The position numbers and the translations under genes were made by a program. Below are positions 29,283 to 40,528 of a stretch of DNA of 64,000 bases, one piece after another. The notes beneath the pieces are model-generated. The model ran no database searches and was not told the origin of the DNA. It was given only the letters and a program-made list of their open reading frames with translations. The DNA comes from Drosophila pseudoobscura (Eukaryota > Arthropoda > Insecta > Diptera > Drosophilidae). The stretch covers positions 1,364,001 through 1,428,000 of the forward strand of contig NC_046681.1 of the NCBI RefSeq assembly GCF_009870125.1, written 5' to 3'. Each line of letters begins with the position of its first letter. The stretch's first letter is position 1.

Positions 29283-29627
29283 CTTGCCTTAATATAAGTC
29301 CTACCACAAAGCAAGCTGATGCATGCAAATGCAGCTTGCAAAATACTATTTCTGTTAGGCTTTAACTAACAAACGTGCTGTTAGCATTTTTTTTTTTTAA
29401 ATGATTGTAAACAATTATGTAAGCTAACAGCCGTTCACTAAAACTACTCACATTTCATTTCTCAGAATAGGGTAACAAATCCTCACAAAAAAAATAAAAA
29501 TTTTTTATATATACATACATATATATACATATACATATATATGTACATACATGCAGAGAAAAAAAAATTAATAAAGAAAGAACCAAACAGATCCATTTCA
29601 TGAGTAGATTTCAATTTAGATATCAAG

Positions 29628-29846
29628 ATGGGTAACCATGACTCTAAAGTTCAGGATAGCACAGCCAATGTGATCAATGTTGTCGATGTAGTAGACAACA
29701 CACCACATCTAAAATCCCAAATAGTACTTCTGACCATTCTAACAATAATAGCAGCATTGAATATGCTCCTAAAACTTTACCTCCTATATAAATTGACCTT
29801 GAAAAAGAGGTACCTTAGTAGGGCTATGGACCTTGATAAAGCTTAG
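29628..29846 (+). CDS. Small myristoylation-site plus membrane protein ORF (72 aa)
   Basis: An intact frame begins MGNHDSKVQDSTANVINVVD. Gly2 and a Ser at position 6 fit an N-myristoylation signal. Residues about 30-56 (IVLLTILTIIAALNMLLKLY) form one hydrophobic transmembrane-length segment, followed by LLYKLTLKKRYLSRAMDLDK with a basic cluster. The predicted form is a lipid-anchored, single-pass membrane peptide with a basic tail. It lies upstream of gag (29998) and downstream of the ORF at 28947. Similar small ORFs are not part of the standard gag-pol set. The ORF is unbroken, unlike neighbouring gag. It could direct particles to membranes, which is an inference. Confidence 0.6.
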   Translation: MGNHDSKVQDSTANVINVVDVVDNTPHLKSQIVLLTILTIIAALNMLLKLYLLYKLTLKKRYLSRAMDLDKA

Positions 29847-29923
29847 AAAAAAAGAGGTTTTTTTTGTCACATAACAAAAAAAAAATATTTTTTTTCATCA
29901 TTAAATTCATTTAATACTTGTTT

Positions 29924-29976
29924 ATTGTACCACTAACCATACAGTATATGTTATACTGTATGGTTAGTGATTGTAC
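29924..29976 (+). mobile_element. 39-bp TIR-TIR micro-insertion with 7-bp TSD
   Basis: An 18-base arm CACTAACCATACAGTATA, three bases TGT, and its perfect inverted complement occupy 29931-29969. ATTGTAC flanks it on both sides (29924-29930 and 29970-29976). The arm equals the terminal 16 bases of the 1388-bp MITE at 31490-32877, which has a TSD of the same length. So this is an insertion of that transposon family reduced to its two ends. It lies just before the gag ATG (29998) of the 412-like element. Confidence 0.85.
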
Positions 29977-29997
29977 GCAGAAAACGAATAAAATATT

Positions 29998-31274
29998 ATG
30001 GAATGGCCAGTATTAGCGAAAAAACTTATAGAAAGTAAACAACTTTTTGAAAAGTCGTATAAATTTATCAACAAGAATTCAGTAATAAAAACAGAAACGC
30101 TAATACACCATGTCAATAACATATTAGCACAATATAATAGAATCACACAATTAGTAAGTTCTGCAGATAACAAGCTAACTAGTGAAAACCAGCATCAATG
30201 CCAAAGGCTATTACGATCTTTGAATACAAGGTTGACAACCATTGCAGAAAGAAGAGGTATTGAGATACATGTCCGAAAAAGTCTAGGTTCATTGGCTCAT
30301 TTTGATGAAAGTTAACTAGACAATATAGATGAATCAAAGCCGATAATAGACACTGAAGTCGAAAGCGACACAGAATTAAATCCTCAATTAGAAACATCCT
30401 CAAACACCGACGTCGGAAGCGACTCGGAACTAAAAACCGAAATAACAATATCAGACAAAATGAACCAAGTAAAAAAAGATCGGCAGTACGTGAAACTAGT
30501 CTCATCCTCTATCCCAGAGTTTGACGGCAGTAAACAGTCTCTTCAACGTTTCTTAACAGCGTTAAAAATCACGGATAGGACTAACGGAGATCAAGAAGAT
30601 CTAGCCATTGAAGTTATCAAATCAAAGATAACGGGCTCTATCCTTTATAAAGTCCAAAGTGAACAAACGATCAATGGCATAATCCAAAAGCTTAATGATA
30701 ACGTCAAGAGAGAATCCTCTGACGTTATTAAAGCAAAAATATCTAATATTAAACAAAAAGGAAAAACGGCATCTCAATATACCACCGATATTGACAATCT
30801 GCGCAAGCAGCTCGAAGCATCATATATTGATGAAGGGCTAGACGCAGATAACGCCAACAAATTTTCGACGAAAGAGTCCATAGCAGCCATGACTCGCAAT
30901 TGTGAGCATGACAAGCTGCGCCTACTACTTGAAGCAGGCAACTTCAATACTTTCAACGACGCAATGGGTAAATACATACATACAATGCAGCACCGAAATA
31001 ACTGGAAATGCCAGCACAGTATTTCATTACAGAGGCAACAGTGGTCGCGGCTATCGAAGAAGTTACAATAACCGCGGCAATAATAGATCGAACAGAGGTA
31101 ATTACCAAAACAGAGTTAATTACTATAGTAACAATAACCAAAATAATTACAGGGGCAATTATAGAGGCCAAAATAGAGGAAACTCTAGGGGCCAGGGCAA
31201 CTCAAACAGAGGCCAAAACAATGCCAACAATGTAAATGTACGAGCTACTGAAAGTAGTTCGGAAAACCAATAAA
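29998..31274 (+). pseudogene. Gag of the 412-like element
   Basis: ATG at 29998 (MEWPVLAKKLIESKQLFEKS). A TAA at 30313-30315 interrupts the frame; it continues as NIDESKPIIDTEVESDTELN. The core is SSIPEFDGSKQSLQRFLTAL, AIEVIKSKITGSILYKV and TRNCEHDKLRLLLEAGNFNT. Near 30990 a frameshift leads to an RGG-like tail (RGNYRGQNRGNSRGQGNSNR), Asn/Arg/Gly-rich and presumably nucleic-acid binding, in place of a zinc knuckle. This kind of Gag tail occurs in mdg1/412-type elements. It would form the particle but is inactivated. Confidence 0.8.
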
Positions 31275-31417
31275 CCCCTTAAGATATTCAAATTGTGCGA
31301 CAGTATACAACATCAATCTTAGTTCAGGAATATTTATAAAGCTTAAAAATTTGAAAACAGGTAATACATTTACCTTATTAATGGATACTGGTGCAGACAT
31401 TTCAATACTAAAAGAAA
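31274..31417 (+). pseudogene. Protease of the 412-like element, 5' part
   Basis: The frame reads NLKTGNTFTLLMDTGADISI then LKE, with a retropepsin DTGAD active site. It is cut at 31417 by a DINE-1 copy. The remainder (IPSDGIIGIDFIKKFNSIDC, the GIDF block near the protease C-terminus) resumes at about 33915-34200 with several stops. Confidence 0.8.
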
Positions 31418-33914
31418 CGAGGGGGAACGTTGTGAGTTGCTGCGGACACCGCAACTCTACGGTTATACCCGATACTAAGTCAGTATGGCCACTAACCATA
31501 CAGTACCCAGCAGTACTGGGAACTAGTTCGGAGGTGGTGATATCACCACTCCCTAACAGACCAGGGGTACTTTCTTTACTAACCCTTAACTATGCTTTTC
31601 ATCATTTCCATTTTTACCCACAATGTCCTACGACATGGGAACCAGCGACACTACATCGTTTACCCCCGAACTAGTAATATGGGTACTCGTCTAGTAGCTA
31701 GTGAAATGAATACCCATGAAGTAGGTTATCAATCTTCATTTAATTTCATATTTAAATTTTTATTTTATTATATACATATTTCATTTAAGTTTTTAAATTT
31801 ACTAATTAAGGTCTGCTGTTCGCGGTGGTACTCTTTTTGAAAAAACGTTTTTTTTGCAGTAGGGCTTTCCTAATCTGGACTTTAGCTGATCCAGTCCCCG
31901 TACCTACAGTTATGGCATCTATAAATATAAAATACATATATAATAGGAATACAAAAAAACCAAAAGCATATAAGCTTACCAATCAAAACTCTAAAGAAGT
32001 TTCATTTGTTTCATTTTCGTCGATTGTCTCTCCTATTTCGCGGCCTTCAACTTTTTCTATTTCACTGCACGACACTGTTTCCTCGCTAGCACGATTATGT
32101 TTGGCTGCATATTTGTCTTATATTTCTTTATTGAGCCTACGCAAATGCCGTTTGCTATACATTTGCTTTGAATAACTGTTTAAAATTGAATACTTATAAT
32201 CACTTGGACAGCCGCACTGATTTGCACAAACGCCAAACGCAAAGAACATTCTAGCAATGAAATTACCGAAAACAGAAAAGGGAAAGGAGAAGAGCAGATC
32301 AGCATCATTTTTAGCTACCTGCTCTCTTCATTTTCCTCTCATGCTTTTTCGTTTTTTCGTCTACTGGTGAGACGTTGCATCCCAACCGAACTAGTTCGGT
32401 GGCTGGTGCGCGGTGGGTTGTAGAGTATACAGAGTAAAATTTTTTGTCTCTTCTTTGAGTGGTTCGGCGTTCGTTTACCATAGGGTTAGTCCGGAAAGTA
32501 CCCATGTAGGAACCAGCCAAATCAGTAGTTCGGGCATGGTCAATCGCCACCGCCAGTACTAGAGGGTAATTTCAGTTCTACCGGCCAGCAATAGTAAACA
32601 CAGACACGCAAAGTACGTGAGAATGCATATGCACCCATACACTAAAACATGCTGGTGGCAAAACAGAACCAGACCTGAGAGAGTTCAAAAAATCTGAAAA
32701 AAACATACAATCACATATTTTTGTCGAAACATATTGCGTGTGTACTAACACATGCAAAGATGTTCTCTCTGCGCTCTCTCTCTCATGATAACGTCGCTCT
32801 GGGGTATTGATCGCGCAAGCCAGTGTGTGACGCTTTCGTTGTATGAACTGGCACATCTACATACTGTATGGTTAGTGGTATGGCTCTCCTCCGGCAGACG
32901 CCGCTAATATTAAATGACACGACAAAGAGTGCGTGCGAGAGAGACAGAAAATCAGTCTGAGCGTGACGTCGGGCGCTGCGTAGCCACTGCAAATTGATTT
33001 GTTCCTTTTGGCTATAAAAATGATCTGATCTGATCTAGATTCAGCAACCTGATAGATATGGTCATTATCTATGATTCTGCGTTTTTAGTTTTCTCGAATG
33101 TGCAATATTGTGGATGCAACAGATTTTCGTCCTTTGTGTGGGCGGAAGGGGGTGGGGCGAAATTTTGAGATATACGTTTTATAGTGAGATCTAACAGGAG
33201 TACGGACACTACATTTTTTTATTCTAGCCTTAATACTCTCTGAGATTTGTGAATATCCCCAGATTTGCATACTTTACGGGGGCGCAAGGGGGTGTGGCGA
33301 AATTTTGAAACAAACTCGTCTCGGTCTGATATATTAGGAGTGTGGATACCAAATTTGGTGGCTCTAGCTTTTATAGTCTCTGATATCTAGGCGCTAATGT
33401 TTTACTCTAAGCAAAGCCGCCTATGCTACGTGTGTGTTAGAGAGAGACAGGGCGAGAAAAAATGAAATTGTTTTCTTGATGCTGGCTATAATAATAATAC
33501 GATCCAATTCAGATTCTGCAGTCTAAAAGATATCGTCATTCTCTACGATTCTGCGTTTTTGGTTTTATCGTATCTTTAAAAATGTGGATGCCACAGATTT
33601 TCGTCTTTTGTGGGGGCGGAAGTGGGCGGGGCAAAGTTTTGAAATATTTTTGTAGCAGTGACATATCACAGAAGTCTGGATCCAAAACATCGTTGCTCCA
33701 GCTCTTATAGTCTTTGAGCACTAGGCGCTGAAGGGGACGGACAGACGGACGGACAGACGGACGGACGGACAGACAGACAGGGCTCAATCGACTCGGCTAT
33801 TGATGCTGATCAAGAATATATATACTTTATAGGGTCGGAAACGATTCCTTCTGGACGTTACACACATCCACTTTTACCACAAATCTAATATACCCCAATA
33901 CTCATTTTGAGTAT
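31418..33914 (-). mobile_element. DINE-1/INE-1-like Helentron copy 1, split by a MITE
   Basis: Two parts: 31418-31489 and 32885-33914 (the MITE and one TSD copy lie between). One end has a hairpin GAGTTGCTGCGGACACCGCAACTC-type inverted repeat after CGAGGGGGAACGTTG. The other end, read on the minus strand, has the DINE-1 hallmark ATACTCAAAATGAGTATT, GAATCGTTTCCGACCC, TATATATTCTTGATCAGCATCAA and the (GTCT/GTCC)n microsatellite (33737-33780). There is no coding sequence. Such elements are non-autonomous rolling-circle (Helentron) derivatives, widespread in Drosophila. It interrupts the 412-like protease. Confidence 0.85.
31490..32877 (+). mobile_element. 1388-bp MITE with 16-bp TIRs and 7-bp TSD (P superfamily-like)
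   Basis: The terminal inverted repeat is CACTAACCATACAGTA (left) and its complement (right). The target duplication GTATGGC occurs at 31483-31489 and 32878-32884. The interrupted DINE-1 reads straight across (CAGTATGGCTCTCC, as at 37559-37572). A 7-bp TSD with CA...TG ends is known for the 1360/ProtoP/Galileo branch of the P superfamily. No transposase motif was found. A frame at 31825-32175 is open on the plus strand but unrecognised. Local palindromes occur near the left end (GGTGGTGATATCACCACT at 31533-31550) and ACTAGTTCGG motifs near both ends. Non-autonomous. Confidence 0.75.
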
Positions 33915-34258
33915 TGATATTTTTGATAATGTTAATGTTAACATATCAACCAAATATCAGGAATCGGCGAAGGTTCAGTTTTTTCAAAAGGTTTAGCATT
34001 CGTAGAATTATCTACAGGAAAGTATATAATCCCACACGATTATCATTAAGTTGAACAAAACTTTCCAATCCCTAGCGATGGCATTATAGGTATAGACTTC
34101 ATTAAAAAATTCAATTCAATAGATTGTACACATACTAGTGACACTCTAATACTACGGCCAAACAATCTTAACTTCCCAATAAACATACCTATGCCACAAT
34201 TCTTCCAGCACGCGCTGAAGTTGTCCGACAAATTAAATTAGCGTCAACAGAACATACC

Positions 34259-35254
34259 GTTCTAATCCCGAATCAAGAAATTGAGGACGGAATATTCATT
34301 GGAAATACAATTTCCAATAAAAACAACATTTTTGTCCGAGTGTTGAATACAGCAAATTCAACCAAAATCCTAAATATTAATAAAATAAAAACCGAAATGC
34401 TAAGTGACTATGATATAGTCCAAGAAATTAGCAAGGATAGACACGAAGATGTCATGAAAAAGCTAACTAAAAACTTTCCGCCACTATTTAAAACAAAACT
34501 AAAAGATCTATGCACACAGTATACAGACATATTCGGACTTGAAACCGAATCAATAACAACTAATAATTTTTATAGGCAAGAGCTAAGATTGAAGGATAAC
34601 AACCCGGTATACACAAAAAATTATAGAATTCCACACGCACACAAAGACGAAATCAATAAACAGGTAGAAAAACTCATTCTGGACAAAATAGTAGAACCAT
34701 CAGTTTCGGAGTACAATAGTCCAATACTACTTGTACCCAAAAAAGGTCTCCCAGGATCTGAAAATAAAAGATGGCGTTTAGTCATTGACTATCGTCAAAT
34801 AAACAAAAAATGATTGTCCGATAAATTTCCACTTCCAAGAATAGATGATATTCTTGATCAGTTGGGTAGAGCCAAATATTTTTCATGTCTAGACTTAATG
34901 TCTGGATTTCATCAAATAGAGCTGAAACAACACTCTAGAGATTTAACGTCCTTTTCAACGAGCAATGGCTCGTACCAATTCACTAGACTACCTTATGGTC
35001 TTAAAATAGCGCCAAATTCCTTTCAAAGAATGATGACAATTGCTTTTTCTGGACTTAATACTTCACAAGTATTCTTGTATATGGATGACCTAATAGTCAT
35101 CGGTTGTTCCGAAAACCACATGATCAAAAACTTAACAGACGTTTTTGATTTGTGTAGGAAAAACAGCCTTAAGCTACATCCAGAAAAATGCGCTTTCTTC
35201 ATGCACGAAGTGACTTTTCTAGGCCACAAGTGCACTGATTTTGCCCGACGATAA
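34259..35254 (+). pseudogene. Reverse transcriptase of the 412-like element
   Basis: The linker (LIPNQEIEDGIFIGNTISNK) leads into NFYRQELRLKDNNPVYTKNY, SEYNSPILLVPKKGLPGSEN, WRLVIDYRQINKK, LPRIDDILDQL, FSCLDLMSGFHQIELKQHSR, LPYGLKIAPNSFQRMM and VFLYMDDLIVIGCSE. These are Ty3/gypsy RT blocks with catalytic Asp in CLDLMSG and the YMDD box. One TGA at 34811-34813 (after QINKK) breaks the frame. At 35250 the frame is lost in the LGHKCT region, with the following connection (DDKKYDVIEKYPVPTDADSA) one base out of register. Confidence 0.85.
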
Positions 35255-35712
35255 AAAATATGACGTCATCGAAAAATATCCAGTCCCTACAGACGCAGAT
35301 AGCGCTAGAAGATTCGTTGCATTTTGCAATTACTATAGACGTTTCATCAAAAATTTCGACGGCACATAACTCGATTATGTAAAAAGAATGTCACCTTTCA
35401 ATGCCAAAATGCATTCGATCACTTAAAGAAGGCTTTAATTAAACCCACATTATTAAAATATCCAGATTTCAATAAAGAATTTTGCATAATTACAGATGCA
35501 AGTAAACACGCATGTGGAGCTGTTCTAACACAAAAATATGGAGATAAACATCTCCAGTTGCATATGCTTCACGCTCATTTACCAAAGGTGAAAGCAAAAA
35601 AACTACTACAGAACAAGAGTTAGCAGCAATTCACTGGGCAATTACACATTACAGACCATATATTTATGGAAAACATTTTACAGTAAAGACAGACCACAGA
35701 CCACTAACTTAT
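35255..35712 (+). pseudogene. RT thumb and RNase H of the 412-like element, degraded
   Basis: This segment carries the connection domain (FVAFCNYYRRFIKNF) and RNase H motifs scattered over frames: ITDASKHACGAVLTQK near 35490, ARSFTKGESKKTTTEQELAA near 35570, and KTDHRPLTYLFS near 35690. Single-base indels separate them. It joins in frame with the open segment at 35713. Confidence 0.7.
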
Positions 35713-37330
35713 TTGTTCTCAATGACAAATCCAAGTTCAAAACTAACCAGAATGAGATTAGATCTAGAAGAATATGATTTCACAGTCGAATATCTCAAGG
35801 GTAAAGACAATTTCGTGGCAGACGCCCTATCCAGGATTACAATATCCGACCTAAAAGACATGCACAACAAAGTCCTGAAAGTCACTACCAGGCAACAAAA
35901 TAGACAGAAAAATTCCTGCGCAGGAAATGTACAAGAAGATTTGCCTATGCAAACTCTTGACAACGCTTCTAAGCCCAACGTATATGAAGTCATTTGTAAT
36001 GACGAAGTACAAAAAGTAGTGGCCTTGCACATACAAAATCAGATATGTTTTTTAAAACATGGAAGAAAAGTTGTAGCAAGAATTGATGTTAGCGATCTGT
36101 ATACCAATGGAACCCTTGACTTAGGTCAGTTCTTCCAAAGGCTTGAAATGCAAGCCGGTATACTTGCGATCAGCCAGCTCAAAATGGCACCGAGCGAAAA
36201 GATCTTTGAATTAAGTTCAATTGAATCTTTTAAGAATATGGGCAATAAAATATTAAAATCATTACGAGTAGCGCTACTCAAGCCGGTGACCCAAATAGAA
36301 AATGAAAAAGATCAAGAAGCGATACTGTCTAAATTTCACGACGATCCAACTCAAGGAGGTCATAATGGCATTTCGAAAACGCTAGCGAAAATAAAAAGAC
36401 ATTACTATTGGAAAAACATGACTCGTCATATCAAAGAATACATACGTAAATGTCAAAAATGCCAGAAATCTAAAATAACAACTCATATTAGGACCCCAAT
36501 GACACTAACGGAAATAACAACCATGGCTTTTGATAGAGCGATAGTGGATACTATAGGTCCACTACCATGCTCAGAAAATGGCAATGAATATGCAGTTACG
36601 CTAATATGCGATTTAACAAAGTATTTAGTATCCATACCAATTCCAAATAAAAGCGCAACAACCGTTGCCAAAGCAATATGAAGACGATGAAGACGTTCAT
36701 TACGGACATGGGAACAGAATATTAGAATTCAATCATAAATGATTTGTGCAAATATCTTAAGATAGACAACATAACGTCCACTGCACACCACCACCAAACC
36801 TTAGGGACAATAGAACGAAGTCATAGAACATTCAATGAATACGTTCGTTCATACATATCTGCAGACAAAACCGATTGGGATGTTTGGATACAATATTTTA
36901 CTTATTGTTTCAACACAACACCCTCGGCATCGCATGAATATTATCCATATGAACTAGTCTTTGGCAGATTACCAAGACAGTTTATAGATTTTAATAAAGT
37001 AACTAGAATAGACCCATTATAAAACATAGATGACTATGCAAAAGAAATACAGTTTAGACTAGAAATAGCATATCAAAGAGCTAGGATATCGCTAGAAAAT
37101 AATAAAGCCAGAAATAAAAAATATTATGATAATAAAGCATCAGATGTAAGCATAGAAATAGTAAACAAAGTACTATTAAAAAACGAAGTACGACACAATT
37201 TAGACCCTAGGTATATAGGACCATTTGAGGTCATATGCATAGATGATAAAGATAACATTACCATTAAAGATAGTAAAAATAAGAGACAAACAGTTCATAA
37301 AGATATGCTAAAAATACAGGTATAAAATTT
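35713..37330 (+). pseudogene. RNase H end and integrase of the 412-like element
   Basis: 35713-36681 is open: RMRLDLEEYDFTVEYLKGKD and FVADALSR (RNase H end), then the integrase HHCC finger (HDDPTQGGHNGISKTLAKIK, CQKCQKSK) and the first catalytic Asp (RAIVDTIGPLPCSENGNEYA). Frameshifts at about 36680 and 36730 scramble the DxG block (ITDMGTEY). 36744-37022 carries STAHHHQTLGTIERSHRTFN with the catalytic Glu. A stop at 37020-37022 is followed by the chromo-like/GPF C-terminus (NLDPRYIGPFEVICIDDKDN). No envelope ORF follows; a DINE-1 copy lies between integrase and the LTR. Confidence 0.85.
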
Positions 37331-37495
37331 GAAATACCTCATGAAACGGTCTGATCAACCATTGAGAATGATAATCGAAAAAAATAAAAATATTTGTTTT
37401 AAATTATTGAGATATATACACATATATATATAAATATATAAAAAAAAGAGATAATCAACACACAAGATATCCAAAAAACAAAAGGATTTAAATAC

Positions 37496-38592
37496 GAGGG
37501 GGAACGTTGTGAGTTGCTGCGGACACCGCAACTCTACAGTTATACCCGATACTAAGTCAGTATGGCTCTCCTCCGGCAGACGCCGCTAATATTAAACGAA
37601 ACGACAACGAGTGCGTGCGAGAGAGACAGAAAATCAGTCTGAGCGTGACGTCGGGCGCTGCGTTGCCACTAAAAATTGATTTCTTGCTTTTGGCTACAAA
37701 AATGATCCGATCTGATCCAGATTCGGCAACCGGATAGATATGGTCATTCTCTATGATTCTGCGTTTTTAGTTTACTCGAATTTGCAATATTGTGGATGCA
37801 ACAGATTTTCGTCCTTTGTGTGGGCGGAAGGGGGTGGGGCGAAATTTTGATATACGTTTTATAGTGAGATCTAACAGGAGTGCGGATACCAAATTTGGTT
37901 ACTCTAGCCTTAATAGTCTCCGAGATTTATGAATATCCCCAGATCTGCATCCTTTGCGGGGGCGGAAGGGGGTGTGGCGAAATTTTGAAACAAACTCGTC
38001 TCGGTCCGATATATAAGGAGTGTGGATACCAAATTTGGTTGCTCTGGCTTTTATAGTCTCTGAGATCTAGGCGCTAATGTTTTACTCTAAGCAAAGCCGC
38101 CTATGCTACGTGTGTGTTAGAGAGAGACAGGACGAGAAAAAATTAAATTGTTTTCGTGATGCTGGCTATAATAATAATACGATCCAATTCAGATTCTGCA
38201 GTCTAAAAGATATGGTCATTCTCTACGATTCTGCGTTTTTGGTTTTCTTGTATCTTTGTATCTTCGCCCTTTGTGGGGGCGGAAGTGGGCGGGGCAAAGT
38301 TTTGAAATATTTTTGGAGCAGTGACATATCACAGAAGTCTGGATCCAAAACATCGTTGCTCTAGCTCTTATAGTCTTTGAGCATTAGGCGCTGAAGGGGA
38401 CGGACAGACGGACGGACGGACAGACGGACGGACGGACAGACAGACATGGCTCAATCGACTCGGCTATTGATGCTGATCAAGAATATATATACTTTATGGG
38501 GTCGAAAACGATTCCTTCTGGACGTTACACACATCCACTTTTACCACAAATCTAATATACCCCAATACTCATTTTGAGTATCGGGTATAAAA
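37496..38592 (-). mobile_element. DINE-1/INE-1-like copy 2
   Basis: Uninterrupted copy of the same family as 31418-33914. It begins CGAGGGGGAACGTTGTGAG with the GAGTTGC/GCAACTC hairpin. It contains the conserved CCTTTGTGTGGGCGGAAGGG blocks and a (GGAC/AGAC)n microsatellite at 38398-38447. It ends ATTTTGAGTATCGGGTATAA. It sits between the integrase and the 3' LTR of the 412-like element. No coding potential. Confidence 0.85.
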
Positions 38593-39123
38593 ATAGCTAC
38601 ATAATTATATTACGTTATTTCTCTAAAAAGGGAGGTGTAGTATGCTGTATGCCAAATAAGCATATGCTCACCGTATTGTAGTGTATACAATATGTCAAGT
38701 GGTCATATGCCCAAAGTTAATGTAGAGTATCACGCTCATAAACATAAAGACACTTTGTCGCAATGTTTACGTAACATAGCCACACTCAAGAGCCGTAATA
38801 CGATCAGTCCCTTATATGTGGACTGGCCTGCAGCGTGAGAACTACAGTGTCGGCAATATATTCCAAGTGGCCGAATGAGCATTCCAATGTATATGCCTTC
38901 TGCATATACATTCTTACAAACATAAATATACACATACATATGGCATGCTACATGATCCCGTTCTGCCGCTGCCCTTAGCGACAGAACTCAACTAAGAACA
39001 TTATGTCCTTTAGGCTAAATAAGTTTATGAAGAATAAATTGAATTCATTCCGAATACAACCCGAAGAAAGAACAGAAGTGTTTTCGCTGCTTCTATTATA
39101 TTACGATTCCATTTCTACAAGAC

Positions 39124-40528
39124 CCTTCTGAATCCTTGAGATTATACAAGCTCAACACTGTATCCTATGGGACTGGACAACCCCCATTCTTAGCTATCCG
39201 GTGTTTGAAAAGGTTGAGTGAGTCTGCGAAGCTCTCATTCCCTAGAGCTGCTAACGTTATTGGGTCCGACTTTTACGTCGATGACTTGTTGACTGGTGCT
39301 GCATGCGTAGAGGAGCTAAGGGCAATTAAGTCCGAAGTGTCTCAGGTTCTTCAGACCGCAGGGTTTGAGTTGACTAAGTGGTTTTCAAACTCACCCGAGA
39401 TCACCGCATCTGAGAGCACAGCCAAACCCATAACAATCTCGGATTCAGAGTCGACAAAGGCGTTAGTAATCTCATGGTTACCTACTGACGATGCCTTTAA
39501 GTTTAAAATTGATAATTCAGTTATGGGTCTCCGAGCGACAAAACGGAACATACTATCGGTGACATCAAAGTTGTTTGACCCCCTTGGTTTATTAAGTCCT
39601 ATCGTTATAAAAGCCAAGATCGTATTGCAGGAGCTTTGGCTTAACAAACTAGATTGGGATGAGTCGATCCCGCTGCATTTGGAAACAGCGTGGAATAACT
39701 TGAAAAATACACTATCTCAATTGGAAGACATATCCATATCTCGGTTTGTGTATTCCGATCCGATGTCACCGGTTCAAATACATGCCTTTGCTGACGCCTC
39801 CATGAGAGCGTATGGAGCGTGCGTCTATATACGTAGCAGAACTGCAGAAGGTTTAAAAATATCATTGTTGACTTCGAAATCCAAAGTAGCGCCGCTCAAG
39901 GCCAAAACGCTCCCAAGGCTTGAGTTATGTGCCGCTTACCTTCTCGCAGATCTCTGTCACAGAATCAAGCCCCTATTAAACGTGCCCATTGAACGAGTCG
40001 TTTATTGGTCGGATTCAGAGGTAGCTCTCCATTGGATCCGGTCTCATCCATCGTCGTTGTCGGCTTTCGTTTCAAATAGAGTGGCTGAGATTCAAGAGTG
40101 GTCAGATGATGTCACGTGGCGGCATGTACCCACGAAACAGAACCCAGCAGATATTGTCTCAAGAGGTTGTGACGTCGACGAAATCGTTCAGTCAATTTGG
40201 TTCGAAGGACCATCATTTCTGAAAGAGGAAGAAGAAAACTGGCCCAAGAACGCTCATTTCGAACACTCCGATGATCTTCAGCTGGAAAAGAGGAAGACTG
40301 CGGTCGGGTTGACCGCGGCTGTGCGAAGTTCGGAGTTGTTAGATGTCATCGAGGGATTCTCGTCACACCTCAAACTGCTTAGAGTGTTCGTGTATGTGTT
40401 CCGCTTTATAAGAAAATGTAAAGACCCAAGCCTAAATTTCGAAAAAACTATCTCACCGACCGAATACAATGAAGCTTTTTATAAAATTGTCGAAATCGTC
40501 CAGCATCACGAGTATCAAGGAGAAATTG
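39124..40528 (+). pseudogene. BEL2 RT-RNase H, first copy, 3' part
   Basis: Resumes BEL2 after the 412-like insertion: PSESLRLYKLNTVSYGTGQP, FLAIRCLKRLSESAKLSFPR, IGSDFYVDDLLTGAACVEEL (the YVDD box of RT), LTKWFSNSPEITAS, RNILSVTSKLFDPLGLLSPI and VQIHAFADASMRAYGACVYI (RNase H Asp). VVYWSDSEVALHWIR and VPTKQNPADIVSRGCDVDE follow. Open from 39136 to 40572. It ends at HHEYQGEIE (40528), where integrase should follow. Instead the sequence jumps back to protease (CTCTGGATCACAAACAAATT), starting the second copy. Confidence 0.9.

Larger units (their letters stand above)
28090..39119 (+). mobile_element. 412/mdg1-like gypsy element with TSD AGAC
   Basis: LTRs at 28090-28577 (TGCAGTATGCTG...TTTCTACA) and 38636-39119 are flanked by AGAC (28086-28089 and 39120-39123). 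The primer site TGGCGACCGTGACAGGA at 28578 matches the 3' end of Drosophila tRNA-Arg, as in 412 and mdg1. Purine tract AAAAAGGGAGG precedes the 3' LTR. Internal order: two small ORFs (28947-29282, 29628-29846), gag (29998-31274), protease (split), RT (34340-35250), RNase H (about 35400-35860), integrase (about 35870-37330). Inside lie two DINE-1 copies, a MITE and a 39-bp micro-insertion. LTRs differ little (28380 region indel), so it is younger than BEL2, which it interrupts. Stops and frameshifts are present in every major ORF. Confidence 0.9.
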
